From Planctomycetota bacterium (GTDB lineage Bacteria > Planctomycetota > Phycisphaerae > UBA1845): a DNA stretch of 64,000 nt. The notes below the pieces were generated by a model. That model was given only the letters and a program-made list of their open reading frames with translations, was not told where the DNA came from and did not search any database. Within the stretch, counting starts at the first letter, position 1. The number at the start of each line of letters is the position of its first letter. Positions 17,486 to 26,163 of this stretch are shown piece after piece. The position numbers and the translations under genes were made by a program. The stretch lies in contig JAJRWX010000085.1 in the NCBI GenBank assembly GCA_024276605.1, positions 1-64,000 on the forward strand, read 5' to 3'.

Positions 17486-20353
17486 ATGCGGATTTCAGTT
17501 TCGATGAAGGATGTGCAGAAAATATGTATGATGGTGTGTTTATGCGCGCTGCCACTTCTTGGTGGCCTCGCCGGTGCTTATGCACTGGAAACATCTGACG
17601 GCCTACGGTCACCAGTTGCGGCAGAACAGGCTATGCCATCGCAAATCCAGTCCGATATGGCGAAATCAACCAGCGATGCGAGCCATCTCCATCAAGACTG
17701 CGGATATATTTCCAGAGATACCTGGCTTCAGGATATAGCCGACGCTGTCGCTCGGGGCGAAATTCCCGATCCTAAAAAGCGAACGCTACCACAACTTCCT
17801 CTCATGAATGGCCCACGGGCCGGGCAGGGTTGTGCCCCAACGGTGACGCGCGATGATCTGTTTTTGTATGAAGATACCAGTCAGTTGCTGTTAACCAATT
17901 TTTCTGATGGAGCGCTATTTAATTTAATGACCGATGCAGCCAATGCATTGATAGCCGCACGTGGAGATAGTTACGATTTTATTGGGTTTTGGGTGAATTT
18001 TACGCCGAATCATACGCTCGGTGCAGCCTTCTACCTCGGCCTGGAGAATGATGTCACGGGTATTGGTCAGGGGCTTTACAACGACAGACCTTCCATGGGC
18101 TTGGGTGGCAACAATGTCGAGGGCTATGTGATGATGTGGGACATCAACGACGGATCCTGGGACGCGGGAACGGTGGGTGATCCCGCCAACTTTACACGTC
18201 TGGTTCTCGCGCAAGAATTTGAACATCGTTTCGGTATGTTTCTGCCTAATCTTTTGGACGGACGAAGTCTTCAGGGTACCAGTGGTTGCGGGCGTGGTGC
18301 CCATTGGAATTTCAAGGTAGATGGACAAGGCGGCGGGATGGAGATTCGTGAATGGGTGGGTTCGTCGCCAGCTTCGTATGATACGACCAATTGCGTGGGG
18401 TTTGCTAGTAATCTTTGTTTTAATACGGACATTGGCGGCGTGTTTAGTTATACCGATCTGTATTTGATGGGTTACGTATCTCCTGCTGAAATGGACGCAG
18501 GCAATAGTGAATTGCGTTACATGGATAACAGTTGCTCGTCGCCTTATAGCGGACCCATTTCGACTTTTTCATCGGCGGATATTATCGCTTCCGCCGGCGT
18601 GCGTTCGCCCGATTCTACTACGGCCCAGAAGGATTTTCATACCGGTTGGATTATGATTCATCTACCCGGTGCCCCACCGTCTACAACTGAGCTAGATAAG
18701 GCTGTCGGCATTCTTAACCAATGGAGTACGGATTGGGCATCCAGTACGCTAGGTTTGGGAAAGATGAATAATACGCTGCGCGGTTGTTCGCCGGAGATTT
18801 CGCTTCGCCCGGTATCAGCCGATGTGCTCCATGTTGTGCAAGGTAACGAAATTGTGGTTACGCCCGGTGGCGGGCAGGTGACATTGGAATTCTTCACCAA
18901 CGATTGGGATTTTGCCGCCGCAGGTATACTATTGGGCGAAGTACAGGCGCAGGTAGACGCGACAGGATATACGTCAGGGACAACTGGCAGCCTTAGCCCG
19001 GTTATCTCCCCAAGTCCATCAGCCGGGGCTTTTATCGATACGGCCCGCCCAGACTACGTATACCAGTCGATTACCTCTACAGAAACTGTCGATACCTTGA
19101 CACTTGATTATACATGGACGGCGGCTGCCCAGCCACCCAATGGAGCCACCGATACGAGCACCGTGGCGTATTTTGGTACGCTTAAACTAGATATATCTCC
19201 AGACGCTAGCGGCACCTTTACAATTGACTTTTTACCGAGCGGTTCACAGTTGCTCGATGAGACTGGAGCTGCGATTCCTTCGGTCGCGCTCAACCCGGCC
19301 AAGATTACGATCGACGGTGGCAATGGGCCGTGCGATGCAGCGCAAACCGTCGCATGTAATACCACAGTGCCTATAGACAACTCGGTCATTTCATTGGCAC
19401 CGTTTCCCAGGTATGCATGTGGTGTTTCGGGTGGCCCGCATGACGGTACGATGTGGTTGAAGTTTATCTCGACCGGCGACACGGTGTCATTATCCACTTG
19501 TGGCAGCGTGGATCAGGACTCGACGTTTGCCTTGTATAGCATGCCTTGCGGAACAACCTTGATGAGCGAATTAGGTTGTTCAGAGGATGATTGCGGTCCA
19601 AGTACTTACTTGGGTGATTTAACGGTTGGTGGTCTCACGCCCGGCGAAGAATATCTTATCCAGTTTTCTGCTTGGAGCCCGACAGATCGAGGCTCGTACG
19701 AATTAGTCGTCTCGTGTACCGGGATACCATTATCACCCCCGGCTTTGCCTGCATCTCCTCACGAGATCACGAAAGACCGCTACTTGTCAATTGATCCTAG
19801 CGTAAACCCCGGCATGACGACGGCGATACGGGTGACGCGCGTTGGTTCCACCACGCCTTGGTACGTGAGTTGTACACTACAAGATGCCGGTGCGGATGGT
19901 ATGCTTAGCGAATTGGTGCCGACCGCGGAATTTTGCGAGTGGACGGACTCGGTGATCCACGTTCGTGGTTGCGAGATCGTACCGGGTAATGAGTATTTGG
20001 TTGAAACGACGATTGACGATGTCGTGTTCTCCCCGTCGCTTTCGATACTTACGACGCCACCTCAGTTTAGTGCCAACCGACAATTCGGTGATCTGGTCGG
20101 CACCCTAGTAGCCAACGCATGGACGCCGCCGGAGGGGATAGTCACCACCAACGACGTTGTCGCCGTATTACAGAAATTCCAATTACTCTCATCGGCACCG
20201 CATCTATCGCGCGTGGATAATGACGGCAAGACGCCCAATGGACTTGTCGCAAGTAACGACATTTTGAGGATTGTTATCGCCTTTGCCGGCGGCAATTTTG
20301 ATTTTGGTGTCACGGACTGTCTCACCGGAACGTGCGTACCGAATTGTCCGTAG
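17486..20353 (+). CDS. Large secreted protein with degenerate metalloprotease-like domain and dockerin-like C-terminus
   Basis: 955 aa. The signal peptide spans about residues 1-32 (cleavage near AYA). Residues ~110-420 resemble secreted zinc metalloprotease-like domains, but the expected HExxH reads QEFEHRFG, so the first zinc ligand is Gln. A downstream YTDLYLMGYVSP segment fits that family. Residues ~440-600 look like a cohesin-like beta domain (LDISPDASGTFTIDF). A Cys-rich beta domain follows, and the end (from about residue 870) is a dockerin-like repeat pair with N-rich loops (VTTNDVVAVLQKF, VASNDILRIVIAF). GAGGAGGAGG precedes the ATG. It is likely cell-surface or extracellular; activity is doubtful because of the altered motif. 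Confidence 0.7.
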   Translation: MRISVSMKDVQKICMMVCLCALPLLGGLAGAYALETSDGLRSPVAAEQAMPSQIQSDMAKSTSDASHLHQDCGYISRDTWLQDIADAVARGEIPDPKKRTLPQLPLMNGPRAGQGCAPTVTRDDLFLYEDTSQLLLTNFSDGALFNLMTDAANALIAARGDSYDFIGFWVNFTPNHTLGAAFYLGLENDVTGIGQGLYNDRPSMGLGGNNVEGYVMMWDINDGSWDAGTVGDPANFTRLVLAQEFEHRFGMFLPNLLDGRSLQGTSGCGRGAHWNFKVDGQGGGMEIREWVGSSPASYDTTNCVGFASNLCFNTDIGGVFSYTDLYLMGYVSPAEMDAGNSELRYMDNSCSSPYSGPISTFSSADIIASAGVRSPDSTTAQKDFHTGWIMIHLPGAPPSTTELDKAVGILNQWSTDWASSTLGLGKMNNTLRGCSPEISLRPVSADVLHVVQGNEIVVTPGGGQVTLEFFTNDWDFAAAGILLGEVQAQVDATGYTSGTTGSLSPVISPSPSAGAFIDTARPDYVYQSITSTETVDTLTLDYTWTAAAQPPNGATDTSTVAYFGTLKLDISPDASGTFTIDFLPSGSQLLDETGAAIPSVALNPAKITIDGGNGPCDAAQTVACNTTVPIDNSVISLAPFPRYACGVSGGPHDGTMWLKFISTGDTVSLSTCGSVDQDSTFALYSMPCGTTLMSELGCSEDDCGPSTYLGDLTVGGLTPGEEYLIQFSAWSPTDRGSYELVVSCTGIPLSPPALPASPHEITKDRYLSIDPSVNPGMTTAIRVTRVGSTTPWYVSCTLQDAGADGMLSELVPTAEFCEWTDSVIHVRGCEIVPGNEYLVETTIDDVVFSPSLSILTTPPQFSANRQFGDLVGTLVANAWTPPEGIVTTNDVVAVLQKFQLLSSAPHLSRVDNDGKTPNGLVASNDILRIVIAFAGGNFDFGVTDCLTGTCVPNCP

Positions 20354-20465
20354 AAGGTGCGACTCAACATCGTGGCTATGGGGCTTGACCATCGATGGTT
20401 GGATGTGCTTCATACGATTGACGACCTGATAGAGTTGGGGTTGAAGAAGATCGGTCTTCTCTACG

Positions 20466-21659
20466 TTAGTTGGTGGGCAAGCGCTGCTCAGATGCCGGTT
20501 GTTTCAGTGCATCACCGGGTTGACGATGCAACTGCTCGGCAGAGGCAATCAGGGGGATAGCTGGTCGTAGGCGCAATACGGTGCGTGACGGCTGAGGGAA
20601 TCGCTCTGTCAGAAGTTCGGAAATCTTTTCATCGCACCAAGTGCGTGAACGACTTTGCGCCGGCTTAGATAGATGCTCACGCCAAAGACTCAGCACCTCT
20701 ATTTGCACTACACTGATAGCGCGCAGCGCGTCGGCCCGATCCACATCGCTGGTAAACCATCCTTCACACCGATCTTCCAGCTTGGTTAGAAGTGCCAAAG
20801 ATGCGGCATAACGAGCGTGGTCTGCCAATACCACGCATCGCAATAAGCGAGAGAAAAAAGCAAATGGCTGATTGCGGCGTTGCAGTTCCTCGGTCGCCAG
20901 CGGCAAGACCTGCATAGCCGGGGTCAGCCTGGATTCATGACCGCGCAGTGCAGCGTGCCATAACACCGCCGCGGCTGCAATCTGTACATCATCGTCTTCC
21001 ATCCAGATGGCGAGGTCTGAGGCGGCAGACCGCATCGCACGTGTGACATCTTCGATTTCATCGAACAGCAATATGGCCCGAAGCGCAGCCGCAAATGCTT
21101 TGAGCACTTGCACCTTGCGCGCTGTCTTAGCCAACCAATCCGCATCGCCCCCTGGCTCTTTGCCCTTCACCTTAGATAACATGTTCGATGCGTTACGCAG
21201 ATATTCATCAGCCGCATCGAGCATCTGCGACACGGACTTATCAACCTCAACCTGACGGTTGACGGGTAAGCGAAGCAACTGACGCGTGCAGGCAGGTTCC
21301 AAGCTGTGCGCTAACGTGAGGTTGGCCGCCAAGAGCCACAACTCCGCCTGCTTGGTGGGGTTGTCGGATTGTTGAGCTTGTTCAGCCAATTCATGGGTAA
21401 ATCTTAGCTGCGACTGCTGATACGCAGCCTCATCCGTATAACCCTCGACCGGAGCGAGTGCTATATCAGACAGTTGTGCCACTGGTTGAACTTCGTGCTT
21501 TAGGGGCGCTTTCGCAGCAGTCATATCTGTTGACGGTTTATGTGCTTCATCTGCCAACGCCAACCTATCGGCTGGTGCCGCACTAACCACCGCAGAAAGT
21601 AATATTAACCAAACGGCATGTGACAGCGATGTGTGAGAATGTACCATAATATTCACCAT
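20466..21659 (-). CDS. Exported protein of unknown function
   Basis: 397 aa. A hydrophobic signal segment (HAVWLILLSAVVSAAPA) lies near residues 14-30. The rest is predicted helical, with alternating Ala/Leu-rich pairs reminiscent of TPR or HEAT-like repeats (for example AELWLLAANLTLAHS and ALRAISVVQIEVLSLWREH). No catalytic motif was seen and the family was not recognised. An ATG 12 bases downstream (21647) is an equally possible start. It converges with the 955-aa protein gene. Confidence 0.65.
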   Translation of the reverse strand: MVNIMVHSHTSLSHAVWLILLSAVVSAAPADRLALADEAHKPSTDMTAAKAPLKHEVQPVAQLSDIALAPVEGYTDEAAYQQSQLRFTHELAEQAQQSDNPTKQAELWLLAANLTLAHSLEPACTRQLLRLPVNRQVEVDKSVSQMLDAADEYLRNASNMLSKVKGKEPGGDADWLAKTARKVQVLKAFAAALRAILLFDEIEDVTRAMRSAASDLAIWMEDDDVQIAAAAVLWHAALRGHESRLTPAMQVLPLATEELQRRNQPFAFFSRLLRCVVLADHARYAASLALLTKLEDRCEGWFTSDVDRADALRAISVVQIEVLSLWREHLSKPAQSRSRTWCDEKISELLTERFPQPSRTVLRLRPAIPLIASAEQLHRQPGDALKQPASEQRLPTN

Positions 21660-22005
21660 TCAAAGATTGAATCGGATACGCGTAAGCGATCGCTTAACCA
21701 TCTCTGCATCAGTTACCTACGCATGACACCGTCTCATGAACGGTGTTACAACTCCCTATCATTGTATATCGACTATGGCGAATCGGATATGCGCCGCTCA
21801 TTCCATCCCATGAACACATGATCCCGGCTTAGTCCATGACCTCAAGCAGAATGTGATTTGTTTACGTTGACGCGGCATAGGTAGGAGCCTACACTTACTG
21901 TAGGGTGCGTGTCGCGATTTTGGGGACAGTGAGACGAAGCGCGTACTCTTTCCTTATTCCGCGCTAACGACACCTGCCTGTACCGCGTAGCCGGGGATCA
22001 AGCAG
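21660..22005. other. Divergent intergenic region with a short inverted repeat
   Basis: Lies between the minus-strand exported-protein gene and the VWA operon. ACACCGT-ctcatga-ACGGTGT at about 21726-21746 is a 7-bp inverted repeat that could be an operator for either gene. No open reading frame is supported. Confidence 0.35.
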
Positions 22006-22950
22006 ATGGAACAAGCAACATCCATGCCTCCGTCCAACAAAGCCCTATCGCCTTTGGGTCGCACGACGGCTTCCACCCAACTTAGCGGGTCCGCAGTGAT
22101 TTTAACGTGGGTTTTGTCTATTGTATTGCACATCATCTTGTTGGGTATCATGTTGTGGGTTGTTTTTCCATTTTCCTCACCCACCGAAGAAGCGCTGCCG
22201 GTTGCCTTGACGGAATATATCGGGACAGTCAACCAAGCGACTTTTCAACCATCACCAATGCCCCATCAAGCAGACGCATCACAGCCGACGCCGGCTATGG
22301 AGCAACATGTTGCACCGGAGATTCCCGCTACACTAGCTGATTTGGGTATCACTAAAACGGTGGATGTGCCCATCATCGGCCTGGTGACGGGCAAGGCGGA
22401 TATGGATAGTTATGGACTATCCGGCGGGGCTAAAGCACCGAATTTTTTTGGATTGGGGAGTAGTGCCAAAGCCGCGAAACGTATCGTCTATGTCGTCGAT
22501 CGAAGCGGTTCGATGACCGATACCTTTCAACACGTACGCGCCGAGTTGCAACGATCCATATCTTCACTTCGTCGTAGTCAAAAGTTTCACGTCATTTTTT
22601 TCAATGCCGGTGCGCCGCTTACCAACACGCCGGGCCGTATGGTTAGTGCCATCGCAGCGCAAAAGAAGGAATTTTTTGATTTCCTGCAAAGTGTAAGACC
22701 GGAAGGTAGCACGCACCCCGAAGCAGCCATGCGACACGCGCTGGCGCTCGAGCCTGACATGATTTACTTTCTGACGGATGGCGAATTTGATTCCGGTCTG
22801 GTGAAAAAACTGGATCGCTGGAACAGTGAACGAAAAGTACAGATATTTACCATTGCGTACTTTGATCCCGGAGGCGCGAAACTACTCGAACTTATCGCTC
22901 GTGAACATCATGGGGCCTTCAAATTTATTACCGAACTCGATTTACCATAA
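22006..22950 (+). CDS. Membrane-anchored VWA-domain protein with TonB-like SxxxH helix
   Basis: 314 aa. A single N-terminal membrane helix (about residues 30-54) contains SIVLH, that is Ser38 and His42 with the SxxxH spacing conserved in the TonB transmembrane helix. A Pro-rich linker follows to about residue 120, then a C-terminal VWA domain (from about 158). It has a complete MIDAS metal site: DRSGS at 165-169, Thr in GSTHPEAAM, and Asp in FLTDGEFD. The topology is that of TonB or TolA with the C-terminal domain replaced by a VWA fold. ExbB and two ExbD genes follow in the same transcription unit, so it may be driven by the proton motive force. Function is inferred. Confidence 0.8.
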   Translation: MEQATSMPPSNKALSPLGRTTASTQLSGSAVILTWVLSIVLHIILLGIMLWVVFPFSSPTEEALPVALTEYIGTVNQATFQPSPMPHQADASQPTPAMEQHVAPEIPATLADLGITKTVDVPIIGLVTGKADMDSYGLSGGAKAPNFFGLGSSAKAAKRIVYVVDRSGSMTDTFQHVRAELQRSISSLRRSQKFHVIFFNAGAPLTNTPGRMVSAIAAQKKEFFDFLQSVRPEGSTHPEAAMRHALALEPDMIYFLTDGEFDSGLVKKLDRWNSERKVQIFTIAYFDPGGAKLLELIAREHHGAFKFITELDLP

Positions 22951-23120
22951 GGAAATGAATAGCCGGCGCCGTTGCCGGTATTGTGATCTATACTGCAACG
23001 CAGAAACCCAAGTGATGTACTTGGTTCCTTGGCCTTTCAAGAACGTTTTACAAATGAACGCCCTACGTATGAAGGATAGACTCTTCCACCCGTGTAAGCC
23101 CTCGGCCTTCTATTATGCCC

Positions 23121-23296
23121 TGGTGCTTTGTCGTGGCTTATTATTCGGGTTCATCGAGGGTGGCATGGGCAAGGCTTTTTTTGCCCGTGGCGACGTCCGG
23201 AGCAACACGGGTAAGTCCCGATGTACCCCGAAACTAATTCGGGGTACATCGGGACTTACCCATGCCACCCGAATGCTTAGCTGTGACAAAGCACTA
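23121..23296. repeat. Family A palindromic repeat running into the TPR gene
   Basis: 176 bp with ends TGGTGCTTTG and CAAAGCACTA. Both ends carry the same change (CTTTG instead of the CTGTG of other copies). Inside are GGGTGGCATGGGC and CCATGCCACCC arms and a CCCGATGTACCCCG tip palindrome. It contains no in-frame stop relative to the downstream TPR gene. Confidence 0.85.
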
Positions 23297-24334
23297 GTAT
23301 GGTGTATCTTGGCGTTTCCTGGTTTCGCAGTAGGTGATCAGGTGACGGTTGGCGCAGAGGTATATCTCAACGTCTCGATCGTATCATTCCAGCAAGGCAA
23401 ACTCATCTTTCGAACACCCAGAGGACAGGATATAGAGTCGTTCATCCGCGATGTCGATTTTATCATGGTATCGCGCGGTCGACGTTTCACCGACTTCAAT
23501 CAAGCGGAGCAATATCTGCACGACGATGAACCGGCACGGGCTATACCACGATACCAGCGGGCTTTCCGTACTGCGGATTCTTTTTGGCAAGACCTATTTT
23601 TTGCACGGGCGATCATAGCTAGTGATCGTGCCGGTCGAATTGAACAGGCTATTCGATTCTGGATTATCCTTGCAGAATCCGACCAATCAGGTGTCGCGGC
23701 TGCTGTTCAACTATTACCCAGCCATTTTCAGGACAACCGACGTCAAGACATGGATCGTGCGATCCTGCAGCTCACCAAAGCAGCCGCGAAACAGCGTAAG
23801 CCGGACTTGGCTATGCTCTTTCAATTACTGCAATACCGCTTGCTCGACGCTATCAGCGACAATCGAATGGATGAAGTTGCCCATACGGTTCTCGTGTCTG
23901 ATTGGTCGGACAATCTGAACTACACGGAAGTCTATGACATGCTTATCGATGTACTAAATCACACCATGCGATCTGAGGTGACGCAGGAATCGTTGGCCAG
24001 GCTCGATCAAGCTTTGGCGGTTGCTCCCACGGATATCCTGTCTCGATTGTTACTACTCAAGGGATATGCGTTATTAAGGATTCAAGAAGAGCCGGGCAGT
24101 GAAGTGTCAGCCGGGTGGGCGTTTATGCGTGTGGTGGCGCACATGCCGGATTCGCCCGACGCAGCGGAAGGTCTTTACGGCGCGGCGTTGGCTATGGAAA
24201 AGCTGGGGCGGGTGGATAAATCTGTGTCGCTGTTGCAGGAGTGCCGGGATCATCAATATGCATCAGCGGCTATTAAGGCGCAGGCCGAGAAAATGTTGCG
24301 GCGCTTGCAATCCGTCCGGGAAACGGCAGGATAA
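23273..24334 (+). CDS. Exported TPR-like protein of the VWA-ExbBD operon
   Basis: 353 aa from the ATG at 23273. That start gives a credible signal peptide: MLSCDK, the hydrophobic stretch ALVWCILAFPGF, then AVG before DQVTVGAEVYL. The start codon and first residues lie inside a family A repeat, and no Shine-Dalgarno sequence is evident. The frame stays open upstream into the VWA gene, so ATGs at 23054 or 23069 are alternatives. The mature part is helical with TPR-like units (EPARAIPRYQRAF, AAEGLYGAALAMEKLGRVDKSVSLL). It lies between the VWA and exbB genes and probably serves as a periplasmic partner. No catalytic motif was seen. Confidence 0.65.
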   Translation: MLSCDKALVWCILAFPGFAVGDQVTVGAEVYLNVSIVSFQQGKLIFRTPRGQDIESFIRDVDFIMVSRGRRFTDFNQAEQYLHDDEPARAIPRYQRAFRTADSFWQDLFFARAIIASDRAGRIEQAIRFWIILAESDQSGVAAAVQLLPSHFQDNRRQDMDRAILQLTKAAAKQRKPDLAMLFQLLQYRLLDAISDNRMDEVAHTVLVSDWSDNLNYTEVYDMLIDVLNHTMRSEVTQESLARLDQALAVAPTDILSRLLLLKGYALLRIQEEPGSEVSAGWAFMRVVAHMPDSPDAAEGLYGAALAMEKLGRVDKSVSLLQECRDHQYASAAIKAQAEKMLRRLQSVRETAG

Positions 24335-24380
24335 AAAAACGTAGATCACTACAACCGCTCTTGCGAAGGAGGATAATGAA

Positions 24381-25181
24381 TTGGTGGTACGGATTATATT
24401 CATGACCGCGCTGTTGGCTGCTATGGTGGGTCTTATGTTGGTCGTGCCCGCATCCGCACAGACGGATGGTGTGATTGACGCAAACGCAGCGGCGCCGGCT
24501 AATGTTTCGATCAAATATTTCGACTTTTTTGTTGTCAAAGGAGGCTATATTGCTTTTGGCCTCATTGCACTATCGATCGTGACCATCGCCCTGGCTATTG
24601 ATTATGGCGTCTCGATTCGACGGGCTACCATCGTATCTCCCGACTCAGCACGAGAGACTAAATCGCTGATCGACCAACACAAATACGTCGAAGCCGTGAA
24701 ATATACATCTGAGGATCCGAGCATGATGGGTTGCGTGCTCAACGCTGCGTTGCTTGAATCACATAACGGTTTTGCGGCTATGGAACGGGCCATCGAAGAA
24801 TCTCTCGACGATCGATCTGCACGACTATTTCGAAAAATCGAGTACGTGAGCATCATCGGTAATGTCTCCCCCATGATTGGACTACTGGGAACTGTGATGG
24901 GTATGATTCTACTCTTTGCGGAAATCCACGCCGCGGATGCGTTTCCCGGTGCGCGAATCGTCGCTGACCGAATCTCCATCGCCCTGATTACGACATTCTG
25001 GGGGTTGGCGGTGGCTATTCCCGCGCTCAGCATTTACGCGGTCTTTCGCAATCGCATTGATGTACTGACCGCGGAATGTGCATTAGCTGCGGAGCAAATC
25101 CTCGGCGTGTTCAAACCGGGCGAATCGCCTACCAGTGCAGCCCCAACAGCCGTGCCGAATCAACCGGCGCAAAAAACATAG
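24381..25181 (+). CDS. exbB: MotA/TolQ/ExbB proton channel family protein
   Basis: 266 aa. Proton-conducting subunit of an ExbB/ExbD- or TolQ/TolR-type motor in the inner membrane. It has an N-terminal signal-like helix ending in PASAQ, then three membrane helices: near GYIAFGLIALSIVTIALAID, SPMIGLLGTVMGMILLF, and ISIALITTFWGLAVAIPAL. The last two carry the conserved Thr/Gly/Pro pattern of the channel. AAGGAGG precedes a TTG at 24381, and a GTG follows at 24384. The overlapping ATG at 24376 is in a dead frame. It is followed closely by two exbD genes, so the complex may have two ExbD types. Confidence 0.9.
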   Translation: MVVRIIFMTALLAAMVGLMLVVPASAQTDGVIDANAAAPANVSIKYFDFFVVKGGYIAFGLIALSIVTIALAIDYGVSIRRATIVSPDSARETKSLIDQHKYVEAVKYTSEDPSMMGCVLNAALLESHNGFAAMERAIEESLDDRSARLFRKIEYVSIIGNVSPMIGLLGTVMGMILLFAEIHAADAFPGARIVADRISIALITTFWGLAVAIPALSIYAVFRNRIDVLTAECALAAEQILGVFKPGESPTSAAPTAVPNQPAQKT

Positions 25182-25188
25182 GTGCAGG

Positions 25189-25644
25189 ATGCGTCACGAA
25201 AGAAGGCAACGTCAAACATCATCCGGTATCAGCTTTAATGCGGTGCCTATGGTCGATGTGATTTTCATGCTCACCATTTTCTTCATGTTGGTAAGCCGAT
25301 TTTCATCCGCCGAGCAGATTCCGATGGAGTTACCCAAACCTGAACACTCGCAAGCAAGCGTCGTGAAGATTCCCGAGCGCGTCATTATTAACTGCCGCGT
25401 CAACGGTTTACTACCCGCAGAGTCGCCACAAGCGGTGTTTAGTATAGGGCCGAATCAGCCCGAACCATTAGATGTGATTGCACGACGGTTGGTGGCCATG
25501 CGCCAAAAATCTCCTAACCTCAAAGTGGTCGTGCGTGCGGATCGGCGACTACCCTACGCCCAGGTGCGTGAGGTCATGCGTATGTTAGCTAATCATAACA
25601 TTGGCATGCTCAATGTCGTGGCCCATGTGGATGAGAAGAACTGA
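25189..25644 (+). CDS. exbD: ExbD/TolR family protein (first)
   Basis: 151 aa. Single-helix stator-type partner of ExbB. A basic N-terminus (MRHERRQRQ) is followed by the membrane helix VPMVDVIFMLTIFFMLVS. This carries the conserved membrane Asp (PMVD) needed for proton transfer in ExbD and TolR. The periplasmic domain follows and ends with DRRLPYAQVREVMRMLANHNI, typical of the family. The start at 25189 lies 7 bp after exbB; the longer frame reaching into exbB is unlikely. It ends one base before the next exbD. Confidence 0.9.
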   Translation: MRHERRQRQTSSGISFNAVPMVDVIFMLTIFFMLVSRFSSAEQIPMELPKPEHSQASVVKIPERVIINCRVNGLLPAESPQAVFSIGPNQPEPLDVIARRLVAMRQKSPNLKVVVRADRRLPYAQVREVMRMLANHNIGMLNVVAHVDEKN

Positions 25645-25645
25645 C

Positions 25646-26158
25646 ATGCGCAGCCGCACCGATCATCGATCAACTTCACAGCGTCAAGACAGTGTCATCG
25701 CCAGAGTGCGCGAGCGACGACTGCGCCGTAGCCGATTGCGCCAAGGCTCAGCGATTACTATGAATTTTGCTCCGATGATTGATATGACGTTTCTATTACT
25801 CATTTTCTTTCTCGTCACAACAACCTTTGAACGGGCGGAAGGTATTCTGGCTTCCAAGCTACCGCAACATACCGGGAAGCACCAGGCTAGCCTTCCCATC
25901 GTGCCTATCGTCGTACGTGTGCAACCGGACGGTACTGATCACAACGCTTTCACCATCTCCATTGACGGATTCGATGCGCAACCAACCACCTTCGCTGCGC
26001 TGACGTCAGTCTTGTTGGATATTCAACAGCAACCCGGCTTTGATAACGAAACGCCCGTCGTGATCGTCGCCAGTCATGATTTATTGTGGGATCATGTCGT
26101 CGCCAGTTGGAATGCTGCACTACATGCCGATTGCCGGCGCGTCGCGTTTGGAGACTAA
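25646..26158 (+). CDS. exbD: ExbD/TolR family protein (second)
   Basis: 170 aa. A long Arg-rich N-terminus (about 35 residues, RERRLRRSRLRQ) precedes the membrane helix APMIDMTFLLLIFFLVTTTF with the conserved Asp. The periplasmic domain is diverged from the first ExbD. The ATG at 25646 follows the previous stop by one base, which suggests translational coupling. Two unlike ExbD copies after one ExbB are common in planctomycetes and bacteroidetes. The domain ends with VVASWNAALHADCRRVAFG. Confidence 0.88.
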   Translation: MRSRTDHRSTSQRQDSVIARVRERRLRRSRLRQGSAITMNFAPMIDMTFLLLIFFLVTTTFERAEGILASKLPQHTGKHQASLPIVPIVVRVQPDGTDHNAFTISIDGFDAQPTTFAALTSVLLDIQQQPGFDNETPVVIVASHDLLWDHVVASWNAALHADCRRVAFGD

Positions 26159-26163
26159 GGCGA

